Assembly (NCBI GenBank): GCA_946886855.1
Contig: CAMPJJ010000160.1
Location: 1 to 9,300 of the forward strand
Direction of reading: 5' to 3'
DNA length: 9,300 nucleotides
DNA from: an uncultured Roseateles sp.
Lineage (GTDB): Bacteria > Pseudomonadota > Gammaproteobacteria > Burkholderiales > Burkholderiaceae
This document shows positions 5,899 to 9,300 of the stretch, piece by piece; positions within the stretch are counted from its first letter, which is position 1; the number at the start of each line of letters is the position of its first letter. The position numbers and the translations under genes were made by a program. The notes beneath the pieces are model-generated. The model worked only from the letters and a program-made list of their open reading frames with translations. It made no database searches and was not told the origin of the DNA.

Positions 5899-6438
5899 AT
5901 GCGAGCCAGCCCCACTCCCCTCGCCGGCCCCGGCCACGATCCGTCGGTCTATCCGCTGACGCTGTATTTCGACGGCGCGTGCCCGGTCTGCAGCGGCGAG
6001 ATGCACAACCTGATGCTGCGCAACACGGCCGGCCTGCTGCGCTTCGTGGACATCTCGGAGCCGGGATTCGCCGCGTTCCCGGCGGGCACGGACATGCGCG
6101 CGCTGATGGACCTGATGCACGGCGTGCGCGCCGACGGCCGCCTCGCGATCGGGGCCGAGGCGATCCGTCTGGCCTACCGCGGCGCGCAACTCGGCTGGAT
6201 CGCGCGGATCATGGACCTGCCGGTGCTGCGGACCCTGTGCGACCGGGCCTACCCGGTCGTCGCCCGCAACCGCTACCGGATTCCCCGCCCGATCGTGCGC
6301 CTGGTCTTCGAAACCGGCCTGCGCCGCGCGGCGCAGCGGCGCGCCGGGCGCTCCGCGTGCCGCGACGGGGCCTGCGACTTCCAGCCCCACCCCCACCCGC
6401 ATCCCGTGCGGCGTGACAACACCGGAGACGCCTCATGA
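5899..6438 (+). CDS. DCC family thiol-disulfide oxidoreductase
   Basis: 179 residues. The defining DCC motif is complete: LYFDGACPVCSGEM with Asp25 and the CxxC pair Cys28/Cys31, which in a thioredoxin-like fold would carry out thiol-disulfide exchange. RFVDISEP (48-55) and MHGVRADGRLAIGAEAIR (73-90) are also typical of the family. No signal peptide is seen, so it is probably cytoplasmic, perhaps membrane-associated through the hydrophobic ~95-140 region. The C-terminal tail is unusual: a second cysteine pair in CRDGAC (Cys154/Cys159) and an alternating HPHPHPHP run (from ~164), which could bind metal. First gene of the operon; its stop overlaps the next start by 4 bp (ATGA). The partner substrate is unknown. 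Confidence 0.9.
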   Translation: MRASPTPLAGPGHDPSVYPLTLYFDGACPVCSGEMHNLMLRNTAGLLRFVDISEPGFAAFPAGTDMRALMDLMHGVRADGRLAIGAEAIRLAYRGAQLGWIARIMDLPVLRTLCDRAYPVVARNRYRIPRPIVRLVFETGLRRAAQRRAGRSACRDGACDFQPHPHPHPVRRDNTGDAS

Positions 6439-7316
6439 GCACCCCCACGATCCGATCGGTCCTGGTCTGCGGCGCCAGCGGCTTCGTCGGGCGCCGCGTC
6501 GTGCGCGCGCTGCGCGAGGCGGGCCTGGCCGTGACCGAAGGCGATTCCCGCACGCAGGACTTCCAGCAAGACCTGTCCCCCGACGCCTGGCTGCCACGGG
6601 TGACCGGCTTCGACGCCGTCGTCAACGCGGTCGGCGTGCTGCGCGACACGCCGCGCCGCCAGCTCGAACCGATCCACCACCGGGCGCCCGCCGCGCTGTT
6701 CGAGGCCTGCGCCCGGGCCGGCGTGGCGCGGGTGATCCAGATCTCCGCGAACGGCGTGGCGCACAGTCCCACGCGTTACGCGAGCACCAAGCGCGCCGCG
6801 GACGAGGTCCTGCTGCGCCTGCGCACCGAAGGCCGCCTCAACGGCACCGTCCTGCGCCCGAGCATCGTCTTCGGTCGCGGCGGCGCGAGCGCCGCGCTGT
6901 TCATGAACCTGGCCCGGCTGCCGGTGCTGGTGCTGCCGCGCGCGGCCGTCCAGGCCCAGGTCCAGCCGGTCGCCGTCGCCGACGTCGCGCAGGCGGTGCT
7001 GCGCCTGCTGCAGGACGGCGGGCCGGAGATCGTGACGGCCGTCGGCCCGCGGGCGCTGAGCCTGTCGGCCTTCATCGGCGAACTCCGGCGCCAGCGCGGG
7101 CAGCCGCCCGCGCGCGTCATCCCGCTCCCCGACGCGCCCAGCCGCTGGAGCGCCCGGCTGGGCGACTTCGTGAGCAGCCAGCCCTGGAGCAGCGAGAGCC
7201 TGGCCCTGCTGGAGCAGGACAACGTCGGCGACGCCGCCGTGTTCGGGCGCCTGCTCGGTCGACCGGCCTTGCCCGTCGAACGGTTCGTGGAGGCCGCATG
7301 GGCATCGGACGTGTGA
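6435..7316 (+). CDS. Atypical SDR / NAD-dependent epimerase-like oxidoreductase
   Basis: 293 residues. A Rossmann fold opens with SVLVCGASGFVGRRVV, whose glycine motif GASGFVG is at 13-19 and predicts NAD(P) binding. NAVGVLRDT (~64-72) and ISANG (103-107, Ser104) follow, then the active-site pair Tyr115/Lys119 in YASTK, and LRPSIVFGRGG further on. These mark an extended or atypical SDR related to nucleoside-diphosphate-sugar epimerase and NDUFA9-like proteins; the substrate is unknown. ATG 6435 overlaps the DCC stop (ATGA) and its own end overlaps the DoxX-like gene by 19 bp, so it is translationally coupled on both sides. In other bacteria a similar SDR domain is, to my recollection, fused to a DoxX-like C-terminus, which matches the order of the separate genes here. 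Confidence 0.9.
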   Translation: MSTPTIRSVLVCGASGFVGRRVVRALREAGLAVTEGDSRTQDFQQDLSPDAWLPRVTGFDAVVNAVGVLRDTPRRQLEPIHHRAPAALFEACARAGVARVIQISANGVAHSPTRYASTKRAADEVLLRLRTEGRLNGTVLRPSIVFGRGGASAALFMNLARLPVLVLPRAAVQAQVQPVAVADVAQAVLRLLQDGGPEIVTAVGPRALSLSAFIGELRRQRGQPPARVIPLPDAPSRWSARLGDFVSSQPWSSESLALLEQDNVGDAAVFGRLLGRPALPVERFVEAAWASDV

Positions 7317-7687
7317 ACTTCCGGCACCGCCGCACGCGCGTCGTCGCGCGGGCGGGACTGATCGCGCTGTGGCTCGCCACCGGCGCGGCCAGCCTGATCG
7401 AACTCGACGGCCGCAGCCGCGATCTGATGGTGGCCGCCCAGACGCCCGAAGCCTGGATCGCACCGGTCATCGTGGCGGGCGCCCTCGTCGACCTGCTGAT
7501 CGGGGCGGCGATGTGGCGCTGGCATCGCCGCTGGGTGTACCGCCTGGCGGGCGGGATGATGCTGCTGATGACGGCGGTGGCGACGGTGATCCTGCCCTCG
7601 TTGTGGCTGGATCCACTGGGCTGCCTGACCAAGAACCTGCCGGTGGCCATCCTGCTGCTGATCCTCGACGAGGACGCGCCGGCCTGA
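7298..7687 (+). CDS. DoxX-like integral membrane protein (DoxX_3 type)
   Basis: 129 residues with about four membrane segments: ~16-34, ~52-72, ~82-102 and ~112-124. The first helix (ARAGLIALWLATGAASLI) and the SLWLDPLGCLTKNLPVAILL stretch (101-120) resemble the DoxX-like domain often found next to or fused with SDR proteins. Start ATG 7298 lies inside the 3' end of the SDR gene and is preceded by GGAGG (7289-7293), which supports it over the much longer upstream-open frame. An inner-membrane partner of the SDR is inferred. DoxX proteins have been linked to quinone or thiol redox processes in other organisms, but nothing here identifies a cofactor. Confidence 0.82.
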   Translation: MGIGRVNFRHRRTRVVARAGLIALWLATGAASLIELDGRSRDLMVAAQTPEAWIAPVIVAGALVDLLIGAAMWRWHRRWVYRLAGGMMLLMTAVATVILPSLWLDPLGCLTKNLPVAILLLILDEDAPA

Positions 7688-7695
7688 GGAAAAAA

Positions 7696-8172
7696 ATGAA
7701 CACCTACCTCGTGATCAAGTGGCTGCACATCGTGTCGAGCGTGCTGCTGGCGGGCACCGGCTTCGGCTCGGCCTTCTACCTGTTCTTCGCGAACCGCAGC
7801 GGCTCGCTGGCGGCGCAGGCGGTGGTGGCGAGGCTGGTCAAGCGCGCGGACCTCTGGTTCACGACGCCCGCGGTCATCGTGCAACCGGTGACCGGCGTCT
7901 GGCTGGCGATGACGGCCGGATGGGCGCTGGACACGCCGTGGCTGATGCTGTCGATCGCGCTGTACCTGATCGCTGGCGCCTGCTGGCTGCCGGTGGTGTG
8001 GCTGCAGATCCGGCTGTCGCAGATGGCCGATGCGGCGCTCGCCAGCGGCCAGCCGCTGCCGGCGCTGTACTGGCGCTACGCGCGCTGGTGGGAAGGCCTG
8101 GGCTACCCGGCCTTCCTCGCCGTGCTCGTCGTCTTCTACCTGATGGTGAACAAGCCCGCGCTGTGGGGCTGA
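7696..8172 (+). CDS. DUF2269 family integral membrane protein
   Basis: 158 residues, with about four membrane segments: ~5-31, ~56-74, ~82-104 and ~136-152. The opening MNTYLVIKWLHIVSSVLLAGTGFGSAF matches DUF2269 proteins; His11 in the first helix and the RYARWWEGLGYPAF stretch (127-140) are further conserved-looking features. No function is established for the family. His in helix 1 recalls CopD/cytochrome b561-like four-helix proteins, but a haem site is not demonstrated. A GAGGA ribosome binding site (7686-7690) overlaps the DoxX-like stop codon and precedes ATG 7696, so this is the last gene of the operon. Its end is only 22 bp from the convergent ClpP-like gene, with no clear terminator between. 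Confidence 0.85.
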   Translation: MNTYLVIKWLHIVSSVLLAGTGFGSAFYLFFANRSGSLAAQAVVARLVKRADLWFTTPAVIVQPVTGVWLAMTAGWALDTPWLMLSIALYLIAGACWLPVVWLQIRLSQMADAALASGQPLPALYWRYARWWEGLGYPAFLAVLVVFYLMVNKPALWG

Positions 8173-8194
8173 ACGACGCTCGGTTCCGCTGCGA

Positions 8195-8791
8195 TCACTG
8201 GTTCCGGAGTTCGGTCTTGCGCTCGATGATCCGGGAGACCAGGCCGTACTCGACCGCCTCCTCCGCCGAGAGCCAGCGGTCGCGGCCGATGTCCTCGAGC
8301 ACGACCTCCAGCGGCCTGCCCGTCTCGCGCGCGATCGTCCGGGCGATACGCTCCCGGGCCTTGATGATCTCGCGGGCCTGGATGGCGATGTCGCTCGCCG
8401 GGCCGCCGGCACCGCCGCTGGGCTGGTGGATCAGGAAGCGGGTATTGGGCAGGCAGTAGCGGCGCTCGCGCGGCACCGACAGGTACAAGTGGGTGGCGGC
8501 GCTGCCCACCCAGCCGGTGCCGATCATGTGCACCGGCGCGGCGATGAAGCGCACGATGTCGTGGATCGCGTCGCCGGACTCCAGGTGCCCGCCCGGCGAG
8601 CTCACCAGCACGTCGATGGGGTCGGCGCTCTCGGCGTCCAACGCGATGAGCCGTCGCGTGACGTCGGCGGCCAGGACGTCGGTGACGGTGCCGAAGATCA
8701 GCAGCGTGCGGGCCTTGAAGGCCTTCTCCTCCAGATACGAGGTGCGCGGCTCGATGGCGCTGGACGGGGCGGCGGGGGTCGGATGCTCCAT
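8195..8791 (-). CDS. ClpP-like serine peptidase (probable secondary paralogue)
   Basis: 198 residues from ATG 8789-8791. ClpP signatures in order: TRTSYLEEKAF-type N-terminus (from ~16), LVSSPGGHLESGDAIHDIV (62-80), the nucleophile in GTGWVGSAAT (Ser97), RRYCLPNTRFLIHQPSGG with His122, SDIAIQAREIIKARERI (133-149), and GRDRWLSAEEAVEYGLV with Asp171. The Ser-His-Asp triad is intact, so peptidase activity is expected, in a barrel fed by a Clp ATPase. The residues around the nucleophile differ from the usual GQAASMG, and no clpX or tig gene is adjacent, so it is probably not the housekeeping ClpP. The chosen start has AGGA about 9 nt upstream; a longer frame to 8872 lacks conserved sequence. It is divergent from the sigma factor gene across the repeat array. 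Its target proteins are unknown. Confidence 0.88.
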   Translation of the reverse strand: MEHPTPAAPSSAIEPRTSYLEEKAFKARTLLIFGTVTDVLAADVTRRLIALDAESADPIDVLVSSPGGHLESGDAIHDIVRFIAAPVHMIGTGWVGSAATHLYLSVPRERRYCLPNTRFLIHQPSGGAGGPASDIAIQAREIIKARERIARTIARETGRPLEVVLEDIGRDRWLSAEEAVEYGLVSRIIERKTELRNQ

Positions 8792-8862
8792 GGGAGGGTG
8801 TCCTGGTGGTGGAAGTCCTGCCTTGACGAACGGGACGCCGCTCGCGTGACACCGGCGCCGCC

Positions 8863-8917
8863 GATCGGTCACTGATCGGCCACTGATCGGTCACTGATCG
8901 GCCTGCGATCGCCTGTG
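8863..8917. repeat. 11-bp tandem repeat array in the divergent promoter region
   Basis: Head-to-tail units begin at 8863, 8874, 8885, 8896 and 8907: GATCGGTCACT, GATCGGCCACT, GATCGGTCACT, GATCGGCCTGC, and a decayed GATCGCCTGTG. The first three differ at one base (T/C alternating); the last two drift. The ~11-bp period puts each unit on about the same face of the helix. The array lies between the ClpP-like start (8791) and the sigma factor start (8931), so it may be phased protein-binding sites, or simply slippage-prone repeats. Confidence 0.8.
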
Positions 8918-8930
8918 GCAAGCTCCCGCC

Positions 8931-9300
8931 ATGCACGACGACAGCACCCCAACCCTGATGGCGGCGGACCACCGCCGCCTCGTCCGCGCGGCCGCCCGGC
9001 TGCTGGGCCCGGCCGAGGCCGAGGACGCCGTGCAGGACGCCTACATCCGCGCGCTGGAAACGAACCCGGCAGGGCTCGATGACGCTCAGGCCTGGCTGTT
9101 CACCGTGGTCCGCCACCTGGCCATCGATCGCCTGCGGCGGCGCGGATGGATGCAGCAATGGCTGGGAGCGATGCCTGCGCAAGACCCGGTGCCGTCGGCC
9201 GAGCGGGCCGCGAGCTTGGCCGAAGAAGTCGCCCAGGTGCTGCGCCTGATGGCCACGCACCTGACGCCGATGGATGGCGCCGCCCTCCTCCTGCACGCGG
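8931..9300 (+). CDS. ECF-type RNA polymerase sigma factor (5' part)
   Basis: The first 123 residues are visible; the frame runs off the window end with no stop. Region 2 is recognisable: HRRLVRAAARLLG (14-26), then DAVQDAYIRALE (32-43) and the -10-binding segment AWLFTVVRHLAIDRLRRR (54-71). A ~25-residue linker follows, and sigma region 4 appears to begin about 100 (AQVLRLMATHLTPMDGAALLLHA). This is the layout of ECF (group 4) sigma factors, which direct RNA polymerase to small stress or envelope regulons. I translated this frame directly from ATG 8931; ATG 8958 is a less likely alternative. No good ribosome binding site precedes either. No anti-sigma factor is visible because the gene is cut; subgroup and trigger cannot be told. 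Confidence 0.85.
   Translation, partial: MHDDSTPTLMAADHRRLVRAAARLLGPAEAEDAVQDAYIRALETNPAGLDDAQAWLFTVVRHLAIDRLRRRGWMQQWLGAMPAQDPVPSAERAASLAEEVAQVLRLMATHLTPMDGAALLLHA

Noticed and set aside
6413..7297. Long upstream extension of the DoxX-like frame
   Set aside because: The extension is an Arg/Pro-rich shadow of the SDR gene; the GGAGG-ATG at 7289-7300 marks the real start.
8863..8917. CRISPR-like array
   Set aside because: Units are 11 bp, directly abutting, with no spacers and no cas genes.
8136..9296. 386-residue minus-strand frame across the ClpP-like gene and sigma factor
   Set aside because: Different frame from the ClpP-like protein, no motif, and it runs through the repeat array and the sigma factor gene.

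Overview
The window is very GC-rich, densely packed bacterial chromosome. GC-biased third codon positions leave long open frames on the opposite strands. The gene content (DUF4936 coupled to a YbaL/KefB-type antiporter, a GbsR/MarR regulator, DCC, SDR, DoxX-like and DUF2269 genes, and a second ClpP-like protein) suggests a betaproteobacterium of the order Burkholderiales, perhaps near Roseateles/Mitsuaria/Leptothrix. That placement is inference from remembered families, not a search. I see no rRNA, tRNA, CRISPR array, insertion sequence or phage gene.

Region 1 (1-2113, +): the 3' end of a DUF4936 gene is translationally coupled (TGATG) to a full-length CPA2 cation:proton antiporter with a C-terminal TrkA-N domain. 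A hairpin sits at its stop codon and an intrinsic terminator follows. Region 2 (2179-5196): a + strand lipoprotein with an alpha/beta-hydrolase-like fold, whose expected nucleophile serine is glutamate, converges on and overlaps by 36 bp a long minus-strand gene. That gene encodes a single-pass membrane protein with about 17 pentapeptide repeats and an Ig-like C-terminus.

Region 3 (5250-8172, +) is the most coherent unit. A GbsR/MarR-type regulator gene is followed by its own terminator and then by a four-gene operon: DCC thiol-disulfide oxidoreductase, atypical SDR, DoxX-like membrane protein and DUF2269 membrane protein. The genes overlap or nearly abut. Two closely matching palindromes (19 of 23 positions identical) lie at the promoter of the regulator and at the promoter of the operon. 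This suggests one autoregulated regulon controlling a small redox/membrane module whose chemistry is not known.

Region 4 (8195-9300): a minus-strand ClpP-like serine peptidase with an intact Ser-His-Asp triad is divergent from an ECF sigma factor that runs off the window end. Their shared intergenic region carries 11-bp tandem repeats, about one per helical turn, that may be a regulatory array.
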